Below, one piece after another: positions 35,619-47,087 of a DNA stretch of 64,000 nt. The stretch is from assembly GCA_030734395.1 (NCBI GenBank), contig JAUZTG010000051.1:372001-436000 (forward strand). The letters are read 5' to 3'. Numbering within the stretch: the first letter of the stretch is position 1; the number at the start of each line of letters is the position of its first letter. Made by a program: the position numbers and the translations under genes. The DNA is from Sarocladium kiliense. Taxonomy: Eukaryota; Ascomycota; Sordariomycetes; Hypocreales; Sarocladiaceae. Under the pieces are notes generated by a model. The model worked only from the letters and a program-made list of their open reading frames with translations, searched no databases and was not told where the DNA came from.

Positions 35619-37027
35619 GCCTGCATGGGCAGCCTTAACATGATCACCACGTAATGGAGAATGTCTGAAATATATCGGTCTTGACATATTGCGTGAACTT
35701 TGTGTCGGTGTGAACAGTTACTTGGCTACAGCTCAAGTCACACAGGCTCCTGCAGGCATCTTCCAGCGTCTGAAGAACAGCGCTCGGCACCTGGTGATAC
35801 AGTCGAAACCAGTTATTGCAGTGAGATTAAAACACTGCATCAGGGACAGAAGAGAAGGGTCCCCCGTGCCAAAAGTTCAAGGCCGACTCTAACGTTGACC
35901 CTCGCTTCAAAGACAAAGCTCAGGAACAGGATCGACGGCCTATATGTGGAAGCAATAGACTATGCGATCCAGAGAGAAGATTTCCGAGCGGAAGCAATGT
36001 CCCAAACCTACCTGTATACTTAAGATGTAGACTGAGGTCTTCTCCTTTTACTTATCAAATTTGCGTAGGCTGAAGAGCATTGCCCTAGCACGCCTTGAGA
36101 AAGCCACGAGAGTGATTGACAGCGGCCGGCCCAGGGCACGAGGACTTCAAGGAGCAGGTTGAATATACGTCAACTGGCCTGACTGCCGCATCTTCGGCCG
36201 ATCAGCCAGCACGTGCGCCCAGACGTGAAAAAGACATAGCGGGGTGTGCCATGACATGATGCGCCTGTTGAGGTTCTTGCATCCCACGTTCCCCGACCTC
36301 CGCAATGTAACGTCAAGCTATCCAAGCTGAGCGCTTATCAGTAAGGACGGTGTTTGACTCTAAACGTACAAAGTGACAATGCTTCACGTTCTGCACCTCT
36401 GATAAGAGCTTCCCAATGATCCGACGACCTCACCGGTTGGCGGTATTGAAGTGGACCAATGTATGCTGACTCGTGTCTACAAAGTCGAGACTTCAGAGGC
36501 GAAGTCGGAAGCCCTCTTCGTCGATCGTTATCTATCACTGTTGGAGATTTGTTGCCCTTTGCGAGGCCCGAGTGTGGGGACCAGGATAGTTTGCAGGCTG
36601 GTGATAAGAACAAACGACTGCGAACCCCCTCTTATCCACCCCACGCTTGATAAGAGCATGCTTGAATATGCTTAGCCCAAGCTTAGCTTCCAAGAACTTT
36701 CTTACTATGGCGGCGTCGCAGGCTATGTCGGGTGCACAGAGGGGGATCTTTTGGTCGATTGCGATAAGTCGCCATGCAGCTCGCTGCACTATCGGAAGCC
36801 AGGCAGTATCATGTGGCGCAAGACAAGGCAAGGTTGGAACGTTATCACAACCGACACCGGACGAACCGAACTGGTGGAGTAGCCATGCATGGGCTCGTGG
36901 CAGACGTGGTATTGCAGATCAAAGTAAATAAAGTGGCTGTCTGTAACTACAACTGTCAAGCTTCGCGTCATTGCATCCGCCTTCGTTGTTGCGCACACGC
37001 TGCCACGGAACTTGTAACTCAATCAAT
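35619..37027. other. Intergenic, 1.4 kb, no gene seen
   Basis: 3' region of the membrane protein and promoter of the amine oxidase. Short overlapping frames only. Confidence 0.5.
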
Positions 37028-39702
37028 ATGAAGCTATTCTCGTCAGATTCTGTGTTTGTAACCTCCACGGTGTTGTTACTGCTGACAGAATCCATTGGTT
37101 TCGCAGCTGCTGCACCTAAGGCACCATGGGTGAAGCAGCGAGCCAAGGGCCAAGCAAGACGAGCACTCTCAGCCGCAATGGAAAAGCGAGACAACACGAC
37201 TTTATGTGCCGAGAAAGAAGCACTTCTAACCACCGCGCCAAAAGCGAATGTCTGGGGAGGTTTGTCGGGTGAGGAAGCCTCTAGTATCGTCCACTGGCTT
37301 TTTGCTCAACCGGAGCTCAACCTCACCAAGGCGGATGATGCTGGTAGCTGGGATAACACTCTGTAAGGCTACCCATCATCATCACAGTCTACGAGGACAT
37401 GCGCCGTTCTAACCATGAGCAGGCTTCTTGTTGAACTACAGCACCCAAACAAGACAGACGCACTGGCGTATATTGATGGATCTGGCCCTGAGCCTCTCCG
37501 ATACGCCCGTGCAGTGATTGATCACAAAGCGGACGAGAACCCGTACATTCAAGACATCCTCGTCGGTCCTCTCCCAGTTGTCAATGGCACCACCACATGG
37601 GCACCATTGGAGTATACCCTGACGCGCAAGACCGAGGGTAAAGTGCGCAGCCTCGAGGCAGATGGTGATGCTTACGAAGATTGGCTGATCGAGGTCAGCA
37701 CCTCCGTCGCGGACATAACAATGGATTTGTGGAATGCCAGTGCTCTTGGAAACGACAACGACACATTGGCAGTCTGGGGGATTGACCCTTACTACCAGGA
37801 CGAAGGTCGCATCAAGCGATGGGACACCTTCTGGGGCCAACCTGCTGATGTCTTTGAGGCCATGACCTTACTGCCGATGGGTCTGTTCTTCATGTCCGAT
37901 GTGACGGGCAGGGATCCCTCGAAATGGACTGTAGAAGGTTGGTACTACAACGGTGTCTTCTATGAGACTACTCAAGATTTTCGCGAGGCTTATTGGGGTG
38001 GGAAAGTCGAAAAGCTCCCAGGCAACATGGAGGGCCCATGGGCACAAACCGATCAACAAGGGACCATCCCACCACTGGACACCACGGCGCCTCCGGTAAT
38101 GGTCGCTCCTGGCGGTGCACGATACCATGTTGACCCTCAAAGCAAGTACGTTGAGTGGATGGGGTGGAGCTTTTACGTTGCTTTCCAGAGAGACAGTGGT
38201 ATGTCCCTGTTTGACATCCGGTACAAAGGAAAACGACTGGTGTACGAGCTTGGCTTGATGGAAGCCCTCGCCCACTACGCCGGTGAGATGGCCTGCTCTC
38301 TATGCTGAGGTTCCAAGCTAACGAACAGCCAGGGAGTGATCCTGTCCAGTCGCATGTCGCGTACCTTGACACGTACTATGGCTTCGGCCCATTCGCCTTT
38401 GAGTTATTGAAAGGCTATGATTGCCCTGCCTATGCCACTTACTTGAACTCTTCGTTCTACGTCGACGAAACGACGCATACGCATCTCAATAGCATATGCT
38501 TGTTCGAAGGCGACGCTGACTATCCAATGGCACGCCACAGCTCGTCGGCATACGTCGCGTCCACAAAGAACATCTACTTCACTGTGAGGTCTGTGTCAAC
38601 AGTAGGAAACTACGACTACATGTTCAGCTATACTTTCTTCATGGACGGCTCTCTGGCCATTGAGGTTCGCGCTTCTGGCTACATCCAGTCCGCTTACTAC
38701 GCGAAGAACGAGGACTACGGATTCCATATCCATGACGCTCTCTCAGGATCAATGCACGACCATGTCTTGCTTTACAAGGTGGACATCGACGTCCTTGGCG
38801 CCGATAACACTGTGCAATTCATGGACCAAGTTGCCACGAGTACGACCTATCCCTGGTCTAAGGGTAAAGTCTTTGACACCATGAAGCTGGAGCGCTCGTT
38901 CCTTGAGAATGAAGATCAAGGCCAGTTCGATTGGAAAGCAAATAACCAGCAGCAAGTTTTCGTTGTCAATCAAGAGGAGAAAAACAAATACGGAGAATAT
39001 CGCGGATATCGTGTGCTTCCGTATACCGGGGCATCTCACCTGGCTGTCAAGAACTCGTCAATTTTGAAGAACTCTGCTCGTTGGGCCGAACATGATATCA
39101 TGGTGTCCAAACGGAAGGACACGGAGCCAAAAGGAACTCATGCATTCAACAATCAGGATACAGAGAATCCTCCTGTCGACTTCAGCAAGTTTTTTGATGG
39201 CGAAAGCCTCAACCAGGTTAGTGAACTTCTGCCTGTGCAACGGCTTGTCACTAGCTGGTGCTGTATAGAGAACAAGGATTGGGATCTCTTCAGTGAGCTG
39301 ACATTGCGTAGACGGACCTTGTTCTCTGGGTCAATCTCGGGATGCACCACGTCCCCCACACAGTGAGTCTCCAACTCGCCCTCGCTTGATTAGGGCCCTT
39401 GCTAAACTGAATACTAGGGGGATCTGCCAAACACGGTCTTCACGACGGCCCACTCCGGCATCCAGCTGATGCCTAGCAATTATTTCGAGGTGGGCGTGAA
39501 CACCGAGACAGTGAACATGGTACGCGTAAATTACGACAAGGGCGTAGTCTCCGATGTTATTTCGTTCGGGTCCTCAGAAGAGACATGCGCGGTTCAGTAT
39601 GAACCCGTGTTTGTTGACCTGTGGGACTATAAGGGCGATGTGGTTGTCCGAAAACTGCCGTACTCGCCCAACGATCCCTACTATGAGACGGACTCCATCT
39701 AA
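37028..39702 (+). CDS. Secreted copper amine oxidase
   Basis: Five exons with introns 37363-37422, 38283-38332, 39217-39311 and 39363-39417 (804 aa, in frame). In intron 2 the acceptor at 38332 is needed; one 4 bp upstream would give a stop. An N-terminal signal peptide (TSTVLLLLTESIGFAAA) is visible. The catalytic domain shows YLDTYYGFGPF with the base aspartate, VGNYDYMFSY whose tyrosine in N-Y-D becomes topaquinone, the copper histidine pair in MHDHVLLYKVD, and the third ligand region NLGMHHVPHTGDLPN. It oxidises primary amines to aldehydes with release of ammonia and peroxide. Many NxS/T sites fit secretion. The gene looks complete; the substrate is unknown. Confidence 0.92.
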
Positions 39703-40683
39703 GGTAGTCCAGGGCCGTGGGCGTGAAGTTCTTAGTTACCTTACCTTAGGTAGTGCGGGCAGGTCTTATGAGCTGCTTTAGAATTGGAGATGTAATTTCC
39801 GTCGTGTTGTGTCGAAATGCAGAATGAAGGACCACTTGGGGGATGTTCTGCTGTGATGTACCGACCAGTAAGGTATCTTTGGACCCATTCGGTTCCGAGA
39901 TACTACTCACCGTTGGTAATCACTCAGAATTGGCACGCTGTTATCGTATGGCAATTCTGAACAGGAGGCAAACTCTCGTTCGCACGTGCACAAGCTGTGT
40001 GGGAGTATTCGCTCACACTCTGATTTGTGACCATCGTACAGAGTAAGAGATACCTCGTGTTGAAGAATCTGGGGGCGACAATAGGGTAGGTGGCTTCCCT
40101 GGAGGTACCTTGGGGTACGGACAGTCAGGTGCCTCGTGGTGAAGGTGGTGGCTAAGGCAAAGGTGGTAAGGAATGGAATGTCGTGGTGTGACCGGGGGCA
40201 AGGCTTAACAACCCCGCTGGCTAACTCCGGGTGGCGCCTGACGCTGGCAAAGTCACGCTTTGGCGCTTCACCACCAGCACTGACGACAAACCCGACAACG
40301 CACTTCTCTTCGGGCGCCTGTGCCTTCATGCTGCCCTTTCCTTCCATCACTCGCACATGCCAGGGACCTTTTGGTCGAAACCGTCGCGGTCGAAACTCAA
40401 GAGAAGCGCGACTAAGTCGTCGACACCGTTGCGAGGTGCAGAACACCCTAAGTGGCATGCGGAACATATTCACAGCAGCTGTGGCGAGTGTCTAACGGGT
40501 GTGCGCGACCGACCTCCCATGCCTTTCATGATTCGCGTTGCTTTCGCCCGTTCACTCTCACAAAGGCGTTGAAGCGCTGCCTGACCTGTGTGGTAGAAGA
40601 TACCCGCCACCCGCAGAGCTGCCACTTTCTCTTTCATCATCCAACATCCACACGTGCCGCCCGACCGACTTCGCATCATCGGC
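39703..40683. other. Intergenic, upstream of RING gene
   Basis: About 1 kb; amine oxidase 3' end then the pyrimidine-rich promoter and leader of the RING protein. No supportable gene. Confidence 0.5.
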
Positions 40684-41953
40684 ATGGCAACCTCCAGCAC
40701 CTCAAACGGCGCTGGAGCCGACGATGATCCTATCGTGTTGCCTGACTCCCCCCCAATCGACCGCCGTTCCATCAATTTCCTCCTCAACGAGCCACTCAAC
40801 GCCGAGCAGCGCGCGTCGCGGGCAGAGCGTTTACGTCAGAGACGGGCCGTGCCTGCCCAGATTAATACCCAAACGCCGTCGAATGTCATAGATTTAACCG
40901 AGGAACCCGACTCTCCGGTCGAAACCAGGTCAACCGCTGCGGCATCGTCATCAAGAACACTTCCATGGCCTGATACTGGATCCAGCAGACATCGCCGTCC
41001 AGATGGCAGCCGGAACCCGCGACGAACGAACTCAACAAGAATATCACCGCCAATGCTCACACGGAGCGACAGCACTCTGATGGGCGGACGTCCGAGTATA
41101 ATAGACTTGACGCAAGATTCGCCCGAAGAAACCCGCCCTTTGCAACTGCCCCGAATATCTCGACAAACCAGTGGCACCCTTCCGCACTTCACCCCAGATC
41201 ACCCACTCCATTTGCACCATCACCATCGTCATCCTCGTCACAATCACCCGCATCCTGGTGGCCATCGTCATCAACGACAACCAACCACAGATGAGATTGT
41301 CGAAGTTGTGACTGCGGTCGGGACAGTCGGCGACTTGTGGCAGAATAGCCTTCGCCACTATCATGGCTTCATCACGGGTGGCTTTTCGGGTCTGGCCAGG
41401 GCTTTCAACCCACCACAGCTCGATGTGACGAGAAACGCATTTGCACCAAGGGAGGAAACACCACAGCCACCGATGGACCCAGTTCCTCCAGCACGGTCAG
41501 GTTTTACACGCAACACTCACGTTGAGACGGAGACGGGAGAAGACGAGACCATTGCAGTTTGCCCAGCATGCAACGACGAGCTCGCCTACGACCCCACAGA
41601 TGCATCAGCCCAAAAGTCTGCCAGTGGTGGTTTGACAGCAGCGGGTCGAAAGCGGAAGCGGGCGCCGGGTGAACATCATTTTTGGGCGCTCAAAAAGTGT
41701 GGCCACGTAAGTTGATGACCTACCCACTTCCTCGCTCCCATTCTTACCAAATTCTAACTATACTCCAATCCAGGTCTACTGCGCCGACTGTTTCGAGAAT
41801 CGCAAACCATCGAAAGCAAACCCCACCGGAGTCGGGTTTCAGCTACCCAGCGGTAAGACTGGGAATGCAGCTTTCCAGGAAATGCGATGCGCTGTCGAGG
41901 GATGCGAGACCAAAGTTGCACAAAAGGGCGAGTGGATCGGAATCTTCCTTTGA
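40684..41953 (+). CDS. RING-type protein with SUMO-interaction motifs, Slx5/Rfp-like (SUMO-targeted ubiquitin ligase subunit)
   Basis: Two exons, 40684-41706 and 41774-41953 (400 aa); an in-frame ATG at 40654 is an alternative start. The N-terminal half carries three hydrophobic-acidic SUMO-interaction motifs: DPIVLPDS, NVIDLTEEPDS and SIIDLTQDSPEE. A His-rich stretch follows (LHLHHHHRHPRH and more, about residues 173-200). The C terminus has a RING-like zinc site: CPAC, then after a spacer with a basic cluster KRKR, KKCGHVYCADC, and finally CAVEGC before a short end. The intron falls exactly between GH and VYC, inside the zinc site. SIM clusters plus a C-terminal RING define SUMO-targeted ubiquitin ligases (Slx5-Slx8, Rfp1/2), which clear SUMO-tagged nuclear proteins. 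Family type is inferred from motifs. Confidence 0.7.
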
Positions 41954-42478
41954 GCAATATGTCATGACGAGCATGGATGACGATAACGATGGCGCCCAAG
42001 ACGCCCAAGACGGAGAAAGGAGGAGAGCCGATGGCTCAATTACTGCTGTTATGACGATGTTGACACGGACTTTTTTGTTTGTTTGATTACTATGGAGCCT
42101 TGAATCTTGGCCCTCTTCTACAAACAGCTTATCGGATGCGAGGCCACATGGAACATGCACTGACGGCGCATGGAAGCGGGAAACATACTTGCATTTTTAG
42201 GGATGCCGATCGGCAGGACGGTCGACGTATAGCAAGGCGTAGGGCACAACGGTCTATATACCATTCCCACTGACGTGTATATTGAGTTTGCTGCATGCAT
42301 TTTGGGGAACAGCGCTATCGCTTGAGTCCGAGTGCCTGTTCCATGGAAAGCCATCGACCAATGTCTACTACTATTGAACTCCCCAGACAAACAACACCAG
42401 TCTGACCCAAATGACACCACATTGAAAGCCCAGAAGCCAAACTTGCCAAATTGACGACAAAGAACAATCATGTCGTGC
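41954..42478. other. Convergent 3' regions
   Basis: 525 bp between the RING gene stop and the stop of the minus-strand gene. No gene or repeat seen. Confidence 0.5.
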
Positions 42479-44389
42479 TCAGCAAAATTCGAAGTCTTCT
42501 ACCCAACCACCATCGTATTCAGTCTCCTGCGATGCACCAGGAGGCACATTCTCCTTGCCCATTGGGCTTGATGAACACACGCGCTTTGACGGCGGTTCTG
42601 GCAACACCAGGGTTGCGCTTTGTTGGAGAGCAACAGGAGGAGAATTTGTAGCTCCAGTTTCGACAGTTCCTAACCCACCTCTCGCGCGTCTTCGTTCCTT
42701 TTCCTGAAGTTCTTCCAGTGCCGCTGTCCGCCGACTTCGCTGCAGAATCAGTGATTCTAGCTCTTTTGATCCAGACGCTGTGAACCATTGTTGTGGCCCT
42801 GCCATTGGGGACGAGGTCGGTTTGGTATAAGGCACAGCCTGTTCAGCTGGGCATGGCTCCTGGACCAAGCCAGCCTGAGCTTTCGGCGTTATCAAAGATC
42901 TTTGTGAGGCGGCTCGAGCTGCGGAAGCTGGCGCAGGTGGTGGTGGCATGGCTTGGCTGGGTGTCAGGGATTCGAGCAGGGAATCAAAGTCAGCACTCTC
43001 CTGGTCTAGTTCGCGAGCCTGCTGCGATGCAGACGGGAAGAAGTCATCAAGGTTCAGGATTATGGCTTGGGTGCTCAACGCTGGAACCTGAAGAGCCCGT
43101 GAAGATGGGAGCCTCTCACTGTCGGGAGCCCCAAGTGGCTTGCGAATGTCAAGCGGACCCTGCTCAACTGCCAAGGATGGCTGCTGGCCTTCTGATGTTC
43201 CTAACCTGACATCTTCCTTAGTGGAGGGTGTGCCGGGTGCTGAGCAGGCAGACTCCTCCGCGTGAACCATTGAACGATCATTGGGGCATAATGTCCTTGC
43301 TCGATCTCCCCTCGAATCTTTCAGCCCATCCAGCACGTCGAGAACGTCATAGTCGAAATCTTCACCCAGTAGTGCATCAAGATATTCCATTTCGTTCTGT
43401 GGCAGCTGACCCCGAGCCTGACAGGAGAGCCCCGCTAGCGGCCTAGGTAAAGTGTTCTGAGAGAGGTCCGTGTCGAGATCACCGTCAAGAATCGCCGCGA
43501 GGGTCTCATCGCCAAGGGCTCGTCGAGTATTCTCACTCGGCAAACCATCGGGCAGCTGCGAAGTAATCGATTGACAGCCATCGACTAGATGAGTACGAAC
43601 GTCTCTCCGCGTTGAGTCGAAGTGCGTGGAATGGAGACCATGAATCACCGTTGGGTGATCCTTCGCATGCGCTGCGTCCTTGGGGTTCTGCGAGTTGTCT
43701 TGGTGCCCGTCCTTATCGCCGCCTTCATCAATCGCTTTGAGAGTATCCTTCGTCGCAGAAATGTTTCCCGTGGATGATACGGCCGGCCCTAGTTTTGCTG
43801 GACACGGCCGAGAGTGGTTGGCCACGGATTCGACACAACCTCTCTTCCGACCTGACCCATTGCCTCTCATGAACCTCGCAATCGTATCTTGGCTCGGCCT
43901 CACGTTCACAAGTGGCCGTCCTTCACGCCTCTTGACTTCCCGTTCTGCCAATTCCTTCTCCTTCTTCTTGTCCCGGAGCAAACGAGCCTTCGCTGCAGAT
44001 TTCTCCTTCTCCATCTCCTTGCGGATGCGCTGCTGTTCTGCTCGTTCCATCTGAATACGTTCGGCGCGAGACATGCGTGGCCCTTTGCTAGCACTTTTGT
44101 AGGCTTCCTTGACCTGCTTCGAGGTCATGCGACAGCTCGCGAAGGCGGGGACTGGGGAGGCATCGCGGGAGACAGCGGGGACGATTGTGAAAGTTTTTTG
44201 AATGGGCATGCTTCGCAATATTTCTGAGGCTGGACTAGCTCTTAAGAAAACACGCGGGCGAGAGGCGGATGACCCATCACTGTCTGTCGTGAGATGAGAA
44301 CCCTGGTGCATTGTTGATGGCCAACCATGGTCGCGAGTGGTGGGGCACGTGGGACCTGTGATCGCTGCCTCGCGACGAGACGCGATCAA
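42479..44389 (-). CDS. Conserved fungal protein of unknown function, charged coiled coil
   Basis: Single exon, up to 636 aa. I cannot name it. A block near residues 88-180 is the best conserved-looking part: MTSKQVKEAYKSASKGPRMS, then a very charged helix of alternating Arg/Lys and Glu (coiled coil or single alpha helix), ending in GRPLVNVRPSQDTIARFMRG followed by GSGRKRG. The QDTIARFM segment resembles a PCNA-binding PIP box but lacks the second aromatic residue. The rest is low-complexity, Ser/Pro/Gln-rich, with many SQ/TQ pairs and a C terminus KENVPPGASQETEYDGGWVED. Likely nuclear. Start could also be at internal ATGs (residues 27, 61 or 88). Upstream gene starts 200 bp away are absent, so it has its own promoter. 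Confidence 0.65.
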   Translation of the reverse strand: MIASRREAAITGPTCPTTRDHGWPSTMHQGSHLTTDSDGSSASRPRVFLRASPASEILRSMPIQKTFTIVPAVSRDASPVPAFASCRMTSKQVKEAYKSASKGPRMSRAERIQMERAEQQRIRKEMEKEKSAAKARLLRDKKKEKELAEREVKRREGRPLVNVRPSQDTIARFMRGNGSGRKRGCVESVANHSRPCPAKLGPAVSSTGNISATKDTLKAIDEGGDKDGHQDNSQNPKDAAHAKDHPTVIHGLHSTHFDSTRRDVRTHLVDGCQSITSQLPDGLPSENTRRALGDETLAAILDGDLDTDLSQNTLPRPLAGLSCQARGQLPQNEMEYLDALLGEDFDYDVLDVLDGLKDSRGDRARTLCPNDRSMVHAEESACSAPGTPSTKEDVRLGTSEGQQPSLAVEQGPLDIRKPLGAPDSERLPSSRALQVPALSTQAIILNLDDFFPSASQQARELDQESADFDSLLESLTPSQAMPPPPAPASAARAASQRSLITPKAQAGLVQEPCPAEQAVPYTKPTSSPMAGPQQWFTASGSKELESLILQRSRRTAALEELQEKERRRARGGLGTVETGATNSPPVALQQSATLVLPEPPSKRVCSSSPMGKENVPPGASQETEYDGGWVEDFEFC

Positions 44390-44590
44390 GGCGCGGTGTC
44401 ACGTGACTCTCCAGAACGAGATGCAACTTTTTTGCTAGATATTTCAGGAACTACGAAAGCTATGCCTGCGAAGCCTGCGATAGAGCAAAGCCGTTGATAA
44501 CATCCCAATCTTCTGCCCAATTAGCGGAGCGCCTCCTGGTGAGAATCAGGGACAGTTCTCGCAGAGTTGCGTTTCTGTGTCTCGAGAGCT

Positions 44591-45167
44591 TTACACGCCC
44601 CGAATGATATTACACTGCAGTGTTCCAAACTCGTTGGAAATGTTGTAATCTGAGGCATTAAGATTAGTGACTCGGTAGAAGCATTGATCAGAATCATCAG
44701 CAACTGAAGTAGACTGAGTGGTGGTAGCCAACCGAGTACTTACTTGTGTTGAATTCAGCGTGGTTCCCAGCACAAGTGCAGATGAGATACAGATGGGTTG
44801 CGCCGATGGTATACCATATTGGATCTGGGCGTAGTTCGAAGCTGCAGTCGCCGCAGACTTCTGAGAACCGACCATCGGGATCTTGCTACAAAACATGTTA
44901 GCTTCAATGAAACCACTAGCACCCGAAGCCGCATTCACGAATTGATGAAATGTCCGTAGCGAATTTTCATACCGTGATCTTGCTGCCGTCGTATGAAAGA
45001 CAGTTGTTCAAGTCGAGGTTGGCTGGCGTCGGCCTCTGAGACCCATCTTCGCAAATTGCGGTGATGATCTCATGATCATCAATGCTAACATCATCGCAAG
45101 TGTAATCAAATGAGGCTGAGACGTAGCCAAACGTGCACACTAGGAAGAAGATATACCGGGCAATCAT
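44591..45167 (-). CDS. Secreted cyanovirin-N homology (CVNH) lectin
   Basis: Three exons: 45167-44973, 44885-44744, 44670-44591, with introns of 87 and 73 bp (138 aa, exactly in frame). The signal peptide is MIARYIFFLVCTFGYVSA. The mature part is one CVNH fold of two repeats: FDYTCDDVSIDDHEIITAIC...NLDLNNCLSYDGSKIT, then GRFSEVCGDCSFE...YLICTCAG...NISNEFGTLQC. The Cys pairs, LDLNxCLxxxDG and the ISNEFGxLxC ending match secreted fungal CVNH proteins. CVNH proteins bind high-mannose or other glycans; a role outside the cell in wall binding, self-recognition or contact with other organisms is inferred. A TATAAAA at 45258-45264 lies 91 bp upstream of this ATG and supports the start. Confidence 0.85.
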
Positions 45168-45923
45168 ACTGTGAAAGTCAAATTGAGTAGAAGGGGACGC
45201 AAGAGATCTCGGGTCAAGTGGGCGAGATGATCGACCCCGAGTCGACCCTATGGCGACTTTTATAAACCACACACTCAGCATATCATAGTCCTAGGCATGC
45301 TACTTGCTGGAGACATTGAAGAATAATACCGGAAAGGGCAAAGTGTCTCCAACATCTTGCAACCATATTTATCTATTCAGTGCGACGGACGAGGATCCTC
45401 CGTGGATGAGACCGGGCAGCATCTACACAAGTAAGATGGCACCAAGAGCCAACGTCAACAAAGGGTTAGCTGCTGGCCACGAAGGACACCAGAAGCAGAG
45501 ATGGACTCCGTGATGCTACGCGAGAGCCAATGCAGGACTGTTCAGAAATGCAGTGCGGGGAAGATCACCTTATCCGGGCGATCTGTACATTGCCTGAGTA
45601 GACGTGTCAGCGTGACAAATAAGCCGGCTGCGTCTTTGCATACCATTCATTAAGAGCATTTCCAAGTCATGTGCTGACCTCAAGCTTGGTCATACAGACG
45701 AGCTCGCAATGTTGGGCATCGCCGGAGGAGCGTTGCCGAGCAAGAATTACGCCTAGCGCCTCATGTCAAGAACCAGACTGGAGGCGAAATTCTCAAAGCT
45801 GAAGAGAGATGATGATAACCAGGAAGGTTTGTAGACAGGCATCTATGAAGTCCATGTCCTCTCGTCTTGAATTGATGCTGCCCAAGCGCTTCTACCTAAG
45901 GCCTGATTGCTGCCTAGTTCTCA
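45168..45923. other. Intergenic between the two CVNH genes
   Basis: 756 bp with the promoter of the secreted CVNH gene on the left. No further lectin remnant was found. Confidence 0.5.
45258..45264 (-). promoter_or_regulatory. TATA box of secreted CVNH gene
   Basis: TATAAAA on the minus strand, 91 bp before the ATG at 45167. Confidence 0.6.
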
Positions 45924-46315
45924 TTAACCATCAAAGACAAATTCGCCGTCGTTATTTGCAATACGCTCGGTCAGGTCGATTACGCTCTCGCATAAATCCC
46001 CTTCAATATTGAACAAATTCGCCCTCAGTATTGGTTGGCCCTCCTCCATCTCAAATGAAATATCCTCGACTGAGTCCAAGTACCCTGCTCGTATGGCGGA
46101 AGACGATTAATTTCTCTTGGGTCAAGATCGGCAGCTGAAGGATGTAGGCACATACCGGAACCACCCCAAACGAACTCGCCATTGTCATTACCGATGATCT
46201 CGTTGAGGTCGAACTCAGCCTCGCAGCCTTCACCGTCGACGTTGTTTAGAACGGCCTTCAGGACGTGCCCGTCGTCGACGTGAATTTCTTCGGCACTTTC
46301 ATGGAAGTTTGACAT
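45924..46315 (-). CDS. Cyanovirin-N homology (CVNH) lectin, non-secreted
   Basis: Two exons, 46315-46156 and 46084-45924, with a 71-bp intron (106 aa, in frame). This is the classic short CVNH: MSNFHESAEEIHVDDGHVL, AEFDLNEIIGNDNGEFVWGG, then after the intron SVEDISFEMEEGQPILRANL and DLTERIANNDGEFVFDG. The two halves are internal repeats of the same pattern (L-x-A-x-L, DLxExIxNxxGEFVxxG), as in cyanovirin-N. The intron sits between the halves. There is no signal peptide and little cysteine, so it is probably cytosolic or leaves the cell unconventionally. It binds mannose-type glycans by family; the role in fungi is unclear. Same strand as, and 757 bp upstream of, the secreted CVNH gene. Confidence 0.88.
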
Positions 46316-47087
46316 GATGGGACTGACTGGGCCTTCTGGAACAAGGGTTGCGTTCGCCGTTATTCACTAAGCGAAGTCCTCTTAAGGAAATCTGGAAGCT
46401 GCTGCCATGATCACTTTGACAGAGGAGACTGCCGCCTCTTATAGATACGCAACGCGCGGCACCCATGGCACGAGTTGCATCACTGTGCCCGCCATCAGGC
46501 GCCAGCCCCCAGTGCATAGCAGAAATCAAGCACAGCCCTTGTAGTTTCTGTCACTTCGGAACCCTGCGCTGCGCCTTCGTGAGGACAAACACGTCCATCC
46601 TAAAGTCGAGGCGAATCTTGGCTTGAATCTAAACGCTCATCAACCACCAGTAGGGTGACACAGGCTATTGTGGGTCAGGCAGTTGTATATGCTTGGCTGA
46701 CGGCTGGGGGACGCCCACGTCACTCGGCCAAGAAGAGGACAGTCTGATGACAACGGAGACAGAAAATGATTGGCACTGGGTTGACCTGAGAGGACAAGCG
46801 GATCGCCATTGCGCTTCTCTTGCATGGCCCTAGAGATGGCCGACACGCGGCACGGCCCGAACCTATCCAGCAGGAACCTCTTCACCACGGAGGGACACAA
46901 AAAGACATCTAACTGCTCGAGAAGATCGGGGACGTTCAAATGACCTTGAGCGATGCTCAAGGCTTATCTGTTCTGGTCAGGCTCATAGCGATCCTTTGAC
47001 GCCATGTAAAAAGTATCACACTACCGTTTACTATTCTTGAACCGAAAGCGACAGCGCGTAGTAAATGGCCCAGTATCCATTCATGAG
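46316..47087. promoter_or_regulatory. Upstream region of non-secreted CVNH gene
   Basis: 772 bp. A TATAAGAG on the minus strand at 46437-46444 lies 122 bp before the CVNH start. The open frame at 46640-46960 (minus) is not supportable. Confidence 0.45.

Noticed and set aside
46640..46960. Minus-strand open frame of 106 codons
   Set aside because: No recognised family and no convincing continuation; a leftover of an old gene cannot be excluded.
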